From assembly GCA_002189035.1 (NCBI GenBank), contig CM007989.1:4278001-4342000 (forward strand): a stretch of DNA of 64,000 nucleotides. Reading direction: 5' to 3'. The number at the start of each line of letters is the position of its first letter. Within the stretch, counting starts at the first letter, position 1. The notes under the pieces were generated by a model. That model worked only from the letters and a program-made list of their open reading frames with translations, was not told where the DNA came from and made no database searches. Below, piece by piece: positions 34,786 through 46,829 of the stretch. Both the position numbers and the translations under genes were made by a program. The stretch comes from Utricularia gibba (taxonomy: Eukaryota; Streptophyta; Magnoliopsida; Lamiales; Lentibulariaceae).

Positions 34786-37700
34786 ATGACATCTCAGCAA
34801 GACAGTTCACAAGCATGCATTCCGTTATTGGGATCTCTAGATCAAGGTAGCGGTGGAGTTGATGATGATAATGATCAAGTGAAGGAAGCTGTTGAAATTT
34901 CAGATGATGACGGTAGAATCTCTAAAAAAAGAAAACTAAAATCTCATATATGGGAGCACTTCAAGCGATTCCATGATGATAAGACAAATGAATGGAAAGC
35001 TCAATGCACAAAAAAGTCATGAGTGGAGATACAAAAAATGGTGCGAAATCTTTTAAAAGACATTTCAAAGATACTATGAATATTAAGCAAGCTATTTTGA
35101 AGATGGGAAACTCTGGAAATATTGAAAAATTTGTGTTTGATCAAGATCAATCAAGAGAAAACTTTGCAAAACTGATTATATTGCATGATTATCCACTAAG
35201 TATGGTAGATCGTGTTGGTTTTAGGAATTTTTGTGCTAGTTTGAATATAAGTTTTAAAGCTATTACCAGAAATACATTGAGGTGTGATGTTCTTACTCTA
35301 TATGCCAAGTATAAATCCATGTAATACAAAGAGTTAAAAAAGGTAAAAAGTTGAATTGCTGTAACAACTGATATGTGGACATCTCAGAATAACAATAAAG
35401 GATTTATGGCAATTACGGCTCATTAAATTGATGAGAATTGGTCATTGAAAAGTTTTATTCTAAGGTATATTTTATTTGATGAATATGATCTTGATAGTGA
35501 TTATTGGCTATTGCACTTTAAATTTAATGCAGTATTTTTTTTTTCCAAATTTGTATTTGTTCTTGCACCACATACCGGAGAAGCAATTTCTGGAGCTTTG
35601 GTAGAAACTTTTGTTGAATGGAATATGGATCGTAAATTATGTATAATTACAGTGGACAATTGTTCAACAAAATGACAAAGTTCTAGGTTTACTTCTACAT
35701 AAACTTATGAGAAAGGATTTGATCTTAAATGGGAAGATACTTCATGTACGCTGCAATGCTCACATTCTTAATTTGATTGTGCAAGTAGGTTTGACAGAGA
35801 TTGAAGGTGTGATTGATAAAATGCGTGCTGGTGTAGTGTATTGGACAACTTCAGCGAACAGAGTTGAAAAATTTGAGCATGCATGTCGCCAATGCAATAT
35901 TCCTTATGAGAAGAAGTTATCTTATGATTGTAAGATTTTTTGGAACTGATAAACGGAAATTTCCAAATATCGTTGCAAAAATAGAAATTTTGTTATCAAA
36001 TAAATTTATAATCCCTAATCTACACAAAATACAAATTTAGAAAACTTGTATAGTGGATATCGGGGTCGATCATGAAGAGCTTGTGCTTGCTAAGTGTTTT
36101 AGTAAATGCATAATTTGGGATAACATGAAGTCTTAGTCTAAGCTCGGACCAACAATGGTAAACAAGTTCGGTAAATAAGATAAGTAAACAATATCATGTC
36201 TTAATGCTAAGGTAACAAATACTGGTTCTAACTTAGAATAATACTAAAATGCCTTAAGGGTCTGCAGGTGGTGTAGTGTCAAAATCCCTAATTTAATCTA
36301 TCATGTTCCCACATTAACAACTTCAAATAACCTAAGTCTACCCAAGTCATTCACCATGTTTTCGGCTAAGCTAGTCCCCCATATTATCACAAACATTGCA
36401 ATTAGGTCTACCCGCATGCAAAGCATATATAACTAGGTCTACCCGGTTCTACTAGTTCCACCCCGAACTAACACCTACTGCTCACGTCTTCATTTGTTAG
36501 TCTACCTATAAATCAAGCATCTATGTTGTGAATCTATTTGTTCCTCTCCTTAGGTCTACCCATGGTTTGATAGAAACAAGAGCTAAAGAACAATGGTAAA
36601 TTTTATTAAGATTCCTAGATCCACACCACCATGCTTCACCTCAAGGCACTCATAGGGTTTAGCTACTCATGCTTTGAAGGTAAAATATGATAACATTAAC
36701 ATAAAGCAATGAAACTGTCAAGAACATTGTGAAAGAGTTGGCTGCAGAAACTGAAAACATCAACAAACGAAAATAAAGCAGTAAGAGTGCTGGTTTCCGT
36801 CTGCTACTGTTCTCTAGCCGGAACAGTAGCTCTAGATTGGGCTCTTATGCTGTTCTTGAGTATGAAGATCTTCTTCTCCTCTCCTGATTCAGTACTCGTC
36901 GTGTTGAGGGAGAAGCCCCCTCCTCGGGTCTGCCTATCTTCTCTTCCTTCTTCCTTCTCCAAAAATAACTTCACATTTTTTTTCCATTTTTCAAAATCAT
37001 TCCACTGTTCCTAACATCTATACTGTTCCTGGCGTAAACCTGCAGACTGTAGGCGGCTGAATAGTGCATTATGTCTCCTCTTTTAATGCTGTTCATTCCT
37101 CCAAATCTCTACATGCACGAAATTCATGTCTCCTCCCTAATTTTATAACTTTTCTACTGGACTAGAAAAAATGTTAATAACATGGGATGGGTTAAATTAA
37201 AGGATTTAACCCATTAACACATAAAATCACATTATGTCCTAAAATTTTGTAAAAATATTAAAAACTATAAGATAAACACTTAAAACATGATTCAAAAGCA
37301 TAATTTTCTTACTCTAATAATAGAAAAATTTGTGTGTTATCAGGAACTCTACTTATTTAATGCTGAAATCTGTCTTCCCTTATAAAGATGTATTTCCAAG
37401 ACTTTCTCAAATGGATAAGGGGTACAAAAACCCTCCTAATGATGAAAATTGGATAGAGGCAATGAAAGTAGCTGAGCACTTGCAAGTATTCCACCATGCA
37501 ACTTTAGTTTTCTCTGGTACACAATATCCTACTTCAAATCTTTTTTTTTCATACAGTATGTGATATGAAAATCAAGCTTCATAATTGGGAGAAAAGCTCA
37601 GATGAAATAGTTTGTAAGATGGCAAGTAAAATGATAGTGAAGTTCTCTAAATATTAGGATACATGCTATTTATTATTGGGAGTAGCTGCTGTTCTTGATC

Positions 37701-38368
37701 CGAGGTATAAAATGAAAGTGGTGGAGTTTTATTTTCCCTTGATTTATGGATATGATTCTGCAAAAAAAATTAAAGAATTCTGGAAAAATGTTGAAGATTT
37801 ATATGATGAGTACAAATCTCGGTTTGATTCTGATATTCTCTCAAACAATTTTGGTGCTTCTAGAAAAAATATGACTTCATCTTGCTCCATTATTTATGAT
37901 TATGATGATCAAAATATTTCAATGTTTGATCAATATATGGCTCAAGGGATTGAGAATTTCAGTGATTCTAATGTCTCAAAACTAGACTCTTACATAATGG
38001 AACCAATAGTATCAAAAAAGGATAACTTTAATATACTTTCTTGGTGGCAACTATATGGAAATTCATATCCTATTTTGAAGAAGATTGCCATGGACATTTT
38101 AGCTATTCCTATTTCCACCGTTGCTTCGGAGTCTGTATTTAGCATGAGTGGAAATATTGTTACGGATATTCGAAGTAGACTTGATGATGATATTTTGGAA
38201 GCTTTGATGGTTGGCCGTCATTGGGCTTGGAATGACATTAATGGTAAGTACAAGTTTAATAAGATTATTTGTGTGTTTATGTTATTGATTTACTTTTTGT
38301 GTTATTGCTTTTATTGTTTCAGGAGCATGTTCTACAAGAGAGTCTTCTGCATGGGTGCAAAAACATGA
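34786..38368 (+). pseudogene. hAT transposase, zinc finger BED / RICESLEEPER-like, interrupted
   Basis: The N-terminal frame (34786-35022) ends with a BED-finger start SHIWEHFKRFHDDKTNEWKA. The frame then shifts (Cys pair lost) to AKSFKRHF and FDQDQSRENFAKLIILHDYP. Further pieces: AVTTDMW-like text near 35360, SGALVETFVEWNMDRKLCII and VDNCSTK (second Asp) near 35655, and ILHVRCNAHILNLIVQVGL (35735-35795). The solo LTR cuts after DCKIFWN; coding resumes at 37343 with GYKNPPNDENWIEAMKVAEH, AAVLDPRYKMKVVEFYFP and the C-terminal dimerisation domain LSWWQLYGNSYPILKKIAMD and ASESVFSMSG (catalytic Glu region). Several stops and an in-frame intron-like region make it non-functional. Confidence 0.88.
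35947..37342. mobile_element. Solo LTR, family Y, in the hAT transposase
   Basis: 1396 bp, TGATAAACGG to GTGTGTTATCA, with a perfect 5-bp duplication ggaac (35942-35946 and 37343-37347). It is related throughout to the LTRs of the Athila-like element at 9376-15144. Confidence 0.93.
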
Positions 38369-39234
38369 AGTTGAAGATAAAAAAGAAGAACCGTATATTC
38401 ATGGATTTAGAGAGTAAAATAATTTACATTTTTTTATAACCTTATTTAATTTAAATTGTTGAATTGAATTTATTTTTCGTATTAATTTTGATATCATATT
38501 ATTTTAAGATAAAACATAAAAAAAAATTTGATATAGTTTTAAGTAGGTTAGAACCAAAACTGAAACCAAACCCATTGGGTCTTCTTTTTCAGGTTTGGGT
38601 TTGGGTCCTGCTAGGTCTGGTTTGGGTTGAGACTCAGTAAGGGGTTCCTTGGGTCGGGTTCGATTTTGAGGATACCCGAACCGAACCCGGACCATTGACA
38701 TCTCTAGTCAGGGGCCTTGACCAGTGTCAGTCTTCTGCTCATAATTGTTCCAAGTCGCATGCAAGATACGAAAAGTCAGAGTCTGACCTTCTGCAAACTC
38801 CATGACTACTTCCTGACATATCTCGATCAAAGGGCATGATAAAAGACAAAGAAAATATATACAAAATAGGAAAATAGGATTTTTTTAGGAAAATCAATTA
38901 CTTATCAATATAATTCCTAAATGGAAACTTAACACTAGATTAACACATAATAATGCTTAATAATAAACTAGAAAATAACACTTAACATATTCCCCCACAC
39001 TTAAATCATGCTTGTCCTTAAGTATGAAAATCATAGCAATCCACGAAAAAGGACAGAACCTAAGTCATGATGTATTACTAAAGCATATTCTTCCTACAGC
39101 AAGTATTTACTCCAATTCTTTTCTTATCCTTCAATCAAATTAAGGCAGGCCACTCAAGTTCGCATACATCAGGTAAAGACTTAACCAATAACTACTTATA
39201 ACTAGCATCATCAAGTTAAAAACAAGTGGAAGAT

Positions 39235-42200
39235 TATAAAACTACAAAAGATCTTTGAGATGCTTTGAAAGCTATCTGTTTGACTAAGTCACTCTCCAAA
39301 AAATTGAGTCTCAAAAAGAAACTATATTCTCACAAATTAGTTGAGGGAGGCTATCTTGAAACTCACTCAAGGTCTTTAAGGAACTTGTTGCTGATTTGAA
39401 TGCAATGGGAGCTAAATATGAAGAAGAGGATCTGAGTATCTTACTGTTATGCTCACTCTCTACTTCATATGAGCACTTTGGAGACACTATTGTGCACAAG
39501 GACCACCTATACATTGAAAGAGGTGTATGAGAAGCTCTAATCCATAGAGACATCTGAGAAGCTCTATTACTACAGCATCAGACACACATGATGAGAGTCT
39601 GCTGGTTCGTGGGAGGACATCTGAGAAACAAAATGCTGATGAGAAAAAGACAGCTCGATCAAAGTTCAGACACAGGAATAAAATATGCAACTTCTGCAAG
39701 AAAAAGGGCCATATAAAAAAGGATTGTCATAAATGGCAGAACTCACAAAAGAAAGAAGAAGAAAAGAAAAAGGATGAGAAGAAAGTTTGGAAACCTGTCA
39801 ATGGTGAAGCTAGCTATGTAGTCAGAGACAATGACAGTGGCCTGTTAATACTTGAAGCGGAACAGGAGGCTGGTGTATTATCTATGACACAGAAGTAAGA
39901 GCGGTTTAAAGACTGATGGTTCATGGATAGTGCATGTACATTCCATGTTTGTCTGAAAAAGGATTGGTTCACCACTTATGACCCTCATATTGAAGATTCA
40001 GTGTTTATGGGAGATAATTCTGCAAAAGAAGTAGTTGGTATTGGAACCATTTGGATAAAGATGCATGATGGAGTAACTCGAACACTCATGGGTGTTAGAC
40101 ATATTCCTGAGATAAAAAAAAATCTTATCTCCTTGTGCAGCTTAGAGGAGAAAGGCTTCACTTTCACTGGTAGTAATGGTGTACTTAAAGTGAGCAATGG
40201 CTCACCTATTGCAATGAAAGGAGTATAGGGGCCTTCTAAATTATACATCTTGCAAGGCATTACTCAAGCAAGTGAAATAAATATAGTGACAAGTAGTACA
40301 TCAAGCGACGCAAGAAATGCTTTACTCTGGCACTTGAGACTTGATCATATGAGTGAATAAGGGCTGAAGACCTTAAGCGAATGTGGTTTGCTCAATGGAC
40401 AGAATATTAGTAATCTAGAATTTTGTGAGTCATGCATCATGGGAAAGAGAAAAAGAGTCAGATTTAAGAAGGGAATACACAACATATCAAGTCCACTCGC
40501 CTATGTCCACTCGGACTTGTGGGGTCCTACTTCTACTCCCTCATCTTCGGGAGCAACTTTCTTCATGAGCATAATAGACACCTACTCAAGGAAGGTGTGG
40601 ATTTTCTTCTTAAGACATAAATAAGATGCTTTACAAACCTTTAAGGACTGGAAGAACATGATCGAAAAACAAACCGACCTGCAAGTAAAGAAGCTTTGGA
40701 CAGACAACAGTCAAGAGTTTTGCTCCTCTAAATTTGAGCAATATTGCAAGAAAGAAGGGATCCTTAGAGACAAGACGAACCGACATACGCCATAGCAGAA
40801 CGAAGTAGCAGAGAGGATGAATAGAATAGTTATGGAGAAAGTAAGGTGCGTGCTCTTTATTGCAAAATTTTGGACAGAAGCTAGAAACTATGAGAACATT
40901 AAAATATTTAGCTCCCTAGCTTATGCTCTTGTTGACAATGGCAAAGTCAAGCCACATGCCCTCAAGTGTGTATTCATTGGCTTCAAACCAGAAGTGAAAA
41001 GATACAAGTTGTGGTGTCCTACATTACATAGAGTCATAACTAGCAGCGATGTAATATTTAATGAAGAAAATATGATGATAGAAAAATTCAAGACGACTTA
41101 TGAAGAATCAAGCAACCTGAATTTTGAGAGTCAATCGCATAATAAAGTTGAGTTGACTGCTGATAGCAATCAACAACAGCTAGAAACCAGTCAACAATCA
41201 TCTTCAAGTGTTCAAGAAACAAATCAATCCACCATAGGTTAGAATCCATTGCAACTGGTAGACCAAGAAGAACAATACATCCGCCAAGTCGCAATGCTGA
41301 GGCAGACTGTTTGGCTTTTGCATTCAGTGCAGCTGATGCAACATAGCATAATGATAAACCAAGCAGCTTTCAGGCTGCTATAAAATGCAAGGATGCTAAT
41401 AAGTGGTGGACTGCAATGGAAGATGAGATTGACTCAATGAAAAAAAATAATACATGGACTTTGATGATGCTACCAGAGGGCAAAAAGGCCATAAAAAATA
41501 AATGGATTTACAGAGTTAAGCCTAGAATCCCTGGAATCAAAGATGTGAGATTCAAGGCACGCGTCATTGCCAAAGGATTCAATCAGATACCAGGGATAGA
41601 TTTCAGTGATGTCTATGCGCCGATGGTTAAACTCACTACGATTCAATGTGTTTTAAGTATAGTTGCGGTGATGGATCTCGAACTGCATCAAATGAACGTT
41701 AAGAAAGCCTTCTTTAATAGCAACCTTGATGAAGATATTTATATGGAACAGCCAGATGGCTTCATTGCCAAGGGGAAGGAACACATGGTGTGCATGTTAA
41801 ACCGAGCTCTATATGGTTTAAAGCAGTCTCCCCGATAGTGGTATAAAAGGTTTGCTATGTTCATGTTAAATCTTGGTTTCCAAAGAAGTGAGTATGACTT
41901 CTATCTATTTATTAAGGGCAACGTAAAGACTGTCTTCATTTTTCTAATGATTTACGTTGATGATATGCTCATAGTGTCAAATGATCTGAAATTGATTCAA
42001 AATCTAAAACAGCAACTAGCCAGTGAATTTGAAATGAAAGATCTGGGGGAAGCAAACAGAATGTTGGGAATAGATATATGTAGAGACAGGGTGAAGAAGA
42101 CTCTTCACCTCAATCAAGCAGCATATATCCAAAAGCTACTCGACGGGTTCAATATGAACAACAAAAAACCATTCATGATACCCCTAGCACAACATTTCAA

Positions 42201-42918
42201 ACTGACTATGGAGCAAACACCAAAAACTGATGAAGAGAGAAGACTGATGGAAGGTATACCTTAATCGAATGTTATGGGATCACTCATGTACTGTACGGTG
42301 TGCACCAAGCCAAAACTGTCTTATACAGTGAGTGTGATCAGTAGATTTATGGCTAACCCGGGAAAAACTCATTAGCAGGCTGTTAAATGAGTGCTACGTT
42401 ATCTAAGTGGAACTAGATTTCTTGGACTCAATTTTGGCTCTAAGACTTTAGAGGTGATTGGATTTTGTGATGCAGATTTTACAAGTGATATTGATCGCAG
42501 GAGATCCCTCACAGGTTATTTGTTTACATCAGCTGAAAGTGCCATTTCTTGGAAGGCGATGCAATAGCCAACAATCGCACTCTCAACCACTAAAGCTGAG
42601 TTTATGTCTTTAATCGAAGCTCTCAAGGAAGCCACGTGGCTGAAAGGTTTATTCACAAAAATTGGTTTATCAGAAGCAGTTACAAAAATAAGGTGTGATA
42701 GCCAGAGTGCCATTTTCTTGGCAAAAGAACCTTTCTTTCATAACAGAGTAAAGCATATCGACGTTTGTTACCACTTCATCAGAGAAATAGTGGAAAGCGG
42801 ATTTGTTATAGTGGAAAAGGTATCGTCTAAAAAAAATGTGACTGATAGTTTGATCAAGTCGTTGAGGTGTACTAGGTTCACAACTTTAATGAACCTAGTT
42901 GAATTGTGCAGGAAATAA
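39235..42918 (+). pseudogene. Copia-D gag-pol, decayed
   Basis: Domains in order: gag end; zinc knuckle CNFCKKKGHIKKDCHKW (about 39688); protease MDSACTFHVCLKKDW (39923, the DSGA motif altered to DSAC); pre-integrase FCESCIMGKRKRVRF; integrase LAYVHSDLWGPT, IDTYSRKVWIFFLR and LWTDNSQEFCSSKF with a deletion after MEKVRCVLF; RT FKARVIAKGFNQIPGIDF, ALYGLKQSPR and MIYVDDMLIVSND (catalytic pair intact); RNase H IGFCDADFTSD, STTKAEFMSLIEA, DSQSAIFLAKEP and KHIDVCYHFIRE. Single stops break the frame at about ten places, for example after GLKQSPR and in RRL-EGIP. RT and RNase H are the best-preserved retroelement domains in the window. Confidence 0.9.
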
Positions 42919-43170
42919 TGCATGGCAAGAACATGGAATGTGATCACTAAAGGAGAATACCCTTGAGAGCGAAGATGTTTTGACAACGGGATGAACTCCA
43001 GTCACAAGGAGAAGTTTGTTAATTATGACATGTGTTCTCATGTCTTATGGTTGAGCCAGTTACATCTATCTCTTGGGCTTAGGTAGAGATAGCCACCAGG
43101 CAGCCCAGTTGCGCATAGGGATGCACCTCAGTAAAGTCTAAACAGTAGGACTCTTATAGTAGGCAGTTGA

Positions 43171-43971
43171 TGGTGTTGGACGGTGATGTTGAAACTGAGA
43201 AAAATCAGAAGCACCAGGGACCTGAGGCAGAACAGCGTGAGCCGAAGGGAAACGATGCGAGGGAGGAAAACTGTCGCAGAAAGCCCCTCACCAGAAATCA
43301 GAGGGAAAATACAGATACTGGACTTATTGTTATGGGCCCAATAAACAGTATACCAGATCACATATGGAAGCAGAAGTTCGTTGAGCCCTGCAATGTCCCA
43401 AGCCCAATCCAGTAGAGAGCATCCTCTCCCAGGAGATGACCGTTCTGCTGAAGGAGAACTGAAACAGAAATTCTCAAAGGATAAGATATCGCGAATCACA
43501 CAGCCTAACGGCTATTTTTCTGCTCTATAAATATGGCTTCGTTGTAAAGGAAAAATATGCTATTTTGTAGCTGAAAAACCTCAATACAATATCCAAAAAT
43601 CTCCAACAACAACATCCATTCCCAAACAGCAACATCAGCAAAAATATCCTGTCAACCTTCATTACCACATTGGAAATCATCTATTCTACCACTGACCCCA
43701 TTCAGACTTCCAATAGATGGAAGAAAGCAAGACGAAAAGGCAGAAGCCTTATCCCCTATATATATGCATACGTGTTCATCTTCTTCGCAGGGCTGAGCTA
43801 GCAGAAAAACTGTAACCTCATCGTTGATTTCCTCTAGTAAACAACGTTCCATTGCCCGCGGTTTTTCCCTTTGGGTTTCCACATAAATTCTATGTTGTTT
43901 TTACTTTCTTGCTCAAAACACACAAAACAGATTAAGAAACAGGAATGCAAACTAACGGTCAGTTTATAACA
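43171..43971 (+). repeat. Copia-D right LTR
   Basis: Probable start TGTTGGACGGTG near 43171 and end TTTATAACA at 43971. It has its own promoter-like ctataaata near 43526. Its last ~215 bp match 32633-32847. Unit 2 sequence follows immediately at 43972. The left end is less certain than the right. Confidence 0.75.
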
Positions 43972-44097
43972 CTTTCCAAATCGGAAATCAAAGGCGTTTG
44001 TCCAAACACGTGGCCGCACTTTCATCGCAATTATGACTCGTCTCATTTCATCGGGCGGTGCTACTAGCTTTGGCTTCTGCCTTGAGGAACAAGACAG

Positions 44098-44462
44098 CTA
44101 TGTTTTCAACCCAGAATTTTTCCATCACCCGGAAATCTTCTGGGTTCGGGTCAGCCTGGCTCAAACCGGTCAAACCCGATCAAATCCAGTCAAACACAAT
44201 CTACACAGTACAATAAGTAGTTTGGAATAGAAATGGAATGTTTAAGAAATTCATATTTGTTAAAATTATAGCTATTTCAAGAACCCATAGAACATGATTA
44301 TTTGATGTAATGAAGAGAGAAGAGAGGTAATTGAAAATTTGAAAGGAAAATAGATAATTAAATTTGAAGGATATCTAGTTTAGGGTTAACCGCCCCAGAA
44401 ATCTTCCGGGTGCGGGTAACCCGGGTCAACCTGGCCGATTCCCGGCTGTGTTGAAAACATAG
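44098..44462. mobile_element. hAT-type MITE, 365 bp
   Basis: Terminal inverted repeats CTATGTTTTCAAC at the left and GTTGAAAACATAG at the right, flanked by a perfect 8-bp duplication caagacag (44090-44097 and 44463-44470). Unit 1 has a single caagacag at 935-942 and no insert, which proves the insertion boundaries. There is no coding capacity. Confidence 0.97.
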
Positions 44463-45568
44463 CAAGACAGTGCTCAACATTCAACCCTAGCAATGGCTTG
44501 CGACCCACGAACCCGATTCAAAACTGGTTGTCAAACTTGAGACATCGTTGGCTCTCATCGACCCAGGCCTTGTCAAAAATACGAGAACAAGACCTGAAAG
44601 CCGTTATGTGACCCATTTGGTGATGCATCCACCAATTTGTACCACATGCAATTTGCATAAATTCATTTCTAATGTGTTTGATAGGTTATATTAAGTAGAA
44701 AATATAAATGAATATATAAAAAGTTTGGGGCTAGAATTGGAATTTGGCATCTATTCTAGGATATACCAATCTCATTTTCCTTATAATTCATTTTACATTA
44801 AAGATAATGAATAAATAATTATATTTTCATTTGATGTAATGTTCCGCATCCATACATTCTTAATCCATTTATGTATACCAATCAAAAAATTTCCCAAATA
44901 TATATTTAAATCTCAAAATCAAGCATATTAATTCATAGAAAAGAAATTAAATTAATATAACGGGCCGGGATGATTATTGGGCCGGGATCATGGGCTTGAA
45001 TTAGTGAGCAAACAGCCCAAAATGCGTCTAGGCATTCATTATACCCAATGAACACATTTGTTTATTGCCAACCAAAATTAGGATGCTACAACTTGAAGAT
45101 GTGTGACTTTAAATTTTAATTTGGATTTAACGTATGATTTTTTTAAGTTAGTATTAAATTAATATTTTTAATGCGAAAAACATTAATTAATTATAAAACA
45201 GAAAATGATGTCGTGAATTTAAATATGATTTTTCCCACTTGGTTTATCTTTATGGGTATGTCTGCTTTGGGAAAATTGCGACAAATGTTTTAATACGAAT
45301 ATTAGATTGGAAATAGATATATTTTAATGAAAAGTGTTCTAAAAATATGTTTTTTTGGTAAATTGAAATTAGGATAGGAAATATGTTGAATTCGACTATT
45401 GTTTTTTTAAAAAGAAATGATTATACCCTTTTTCAGAAAATATTGCAAACATCTATGTCTGATTTATTCAAATAACATGGATGGAAATTTACACGAGCAT
45501 ACCACGCATTCGAAACATGGATAAATTATTAAGCACAACTTGTGATGGAGACTGCTGTTCCGTACACT

Positions 45569-45962
45569 CTAGGGATCGACATCACGGCTCCCAAATCCGC
45601 CGCCGCGCCCATCTTCCCTGAGGATCTCAGTAGCGGCGGCAACAAGGGGGCCATGCCCACCACCATGCCCGCCGTGTCCGTACTTACCGTGTCCGTACCC
45701 GTACCTCCGCTCCGGCCCGCTGCCCTTTCCAAGGATGGCTAGCAAACCACAAAACCCAATCGTGAGTACTGAATTTTAGAGGAGCGGAGGCGCCACCCCG
45801 ATTACAACAACACTAATCTGAAACAGAGACATCACAGAAGTGCTTACACGCATCAGCCTCGCCGAGGAGTCCTCTGCCGGCAGCCATTTGTGAAGAAAAG
45901 AGAACCAGAGCAGCCAAGACGACGCCACGGAAGAGAAGCAGTAGTTTGGAGGAAGAACCCAT
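45569..45962 (-). CDS. Small secreted Gly/His-rich protein (GRP-C)
   Basis: Two exons: 45962-45848 and 45738-45569, donor GTAAGC, acceptor CTAG, phase 1 as in its paralogues, giving 94 residues. The signal peptide is MGSSSKLLLLFRGVVLAALV followed by LFSSQMAAGRGLLGEADA, clearly related to the MASKSLLL start of the neighbours. The mature part has RRYGYGHGKYGHGGHGGGHG, then PLVAAATEILREDGRGGGF, ending at TAG. It lacks the acidic-spacer repeats. No counterpart exists in unit 1. Splice sites are inferred from homology with the paralogues. It could be a recent pseudogene, but start, splice signals, phase and stop are all intact. Confidence 0.72.
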
Positions 45963-46829
45963 CCCGGGATTGGGATTGCCTGCCAGTCAATGGTTGCGGC
46001 TACGATTTTTATCCACGGAAAATCTGTCGTGGGGTGTGTGGCGGCTGGTCGTCGTCTCTTGTCCTTATCGGAATCATGACAATTACGTTTCGCCAAACCA
46101 AATAATTGCCGGATGTTGTCGGAATCGTGGATATACGAAACTTGGTCAAGCTTTGCGACTCGTCTTCTTTCTTTCTATTTATTTGCACGGTTATGATAAG
46201 TCCATACCACTGGAAACTTCAACAGGCATATTCCTATTTAAATATATTTGCACGGTTAGTATACTTAAATATATTGTAATTTGACATGTATATATTTAAT
46301 TATAAAGTATATAACAAATTACGTATTTGTTATACAAGAATAGAATGATGAGATGTAACAGTAAAAAAAGGTTTGATATATAAAAATAGAAATAGGAATA
46401 ATTTTTTAAATAGATATAAATAAAAAAATACATCTTGATATAGATATAATTAATCTGTCTCCTATTTGTTTATATCATACACAAAGTTAAAAAATGAGTA
46501 TGTGATTAGTATATTCATACAAAATTGACATATATATATACTATAATAAGTATGTAGGTGGTATAGTCATACAAGCTAGTTAATCAAATAATGATTTATA
46601 TATACTATTTTTAAACAACACTGCGGAAACCCTCCATTTGAGCTACTAAGTGAGTGTGTAAATTGCTGTAGAAACCAAATAGTGTGGTTGTAAGAGGAGC
46701 ATGAGTGAAACACGCGGGAGAATAGAGCAGTCTCATTATTGCCATTCGAGATTTATTTTACATTACCACATAGTACATCACAGTTTACAGACAATGGCAT
46801 CGGGGAGACTGGAGAGCGTTCCTCGTAAT

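Larger units (their letters stand above)
34035..38706 (+). mobile_element. hAT transposon, RICESLEEPER/DAYSLEEPER-type
   Basis: Terminal inverted repeats of 15 bp (TAGAGATGTCAATGG at the left end and its complement at the right) and a near-perfect 8-bp target duplication gtcaaggg / gtcagggg (34027-34034 and 38707-38714). Subterminal regions are rich in gggttcgggtt-like motifs in inverse orientation. It contains a decayed BED-finger transposase gene (34786-38368) and a solo LTR (35947-37342). Confidence 0.93.
33073..39234 (-). mobile_element. Gypsy (Athila/Tat-type) element X3, truncated, split by hAT
   Basis: The LTR runs from about 33073 to 38987, interrupted by the hAT element (34035-38706), and is related to the solo LTRs at 16108 and 21064. 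On the minus strand, the LTR start TGTTAAGTGTTATTTTC is preceded by a polypurine tract AAGTGTGGGGGAATA (38988-39002), the hallmark of this Gypsy group. About 230 bp of internal sequence remain before Copia-D gag resumes. No coding domain is left. Confidence 0.75.
32848..43971 (+). mobile_element. Copia-D retrotransposon with nested insertions
   Basis: PBS TGGTATCGAAGC at 32850; a gag start ATGGCAACC near 33058, cut at about 33072 by Gypsy X3; coding sequence resuming at about 39235 and running to 42918; right LTR about 43171-43971. Inside it sit Gypsy X3, within that an hAT element, and within that a solo LTR. Most of gag is lost. Confidence 0.84.
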
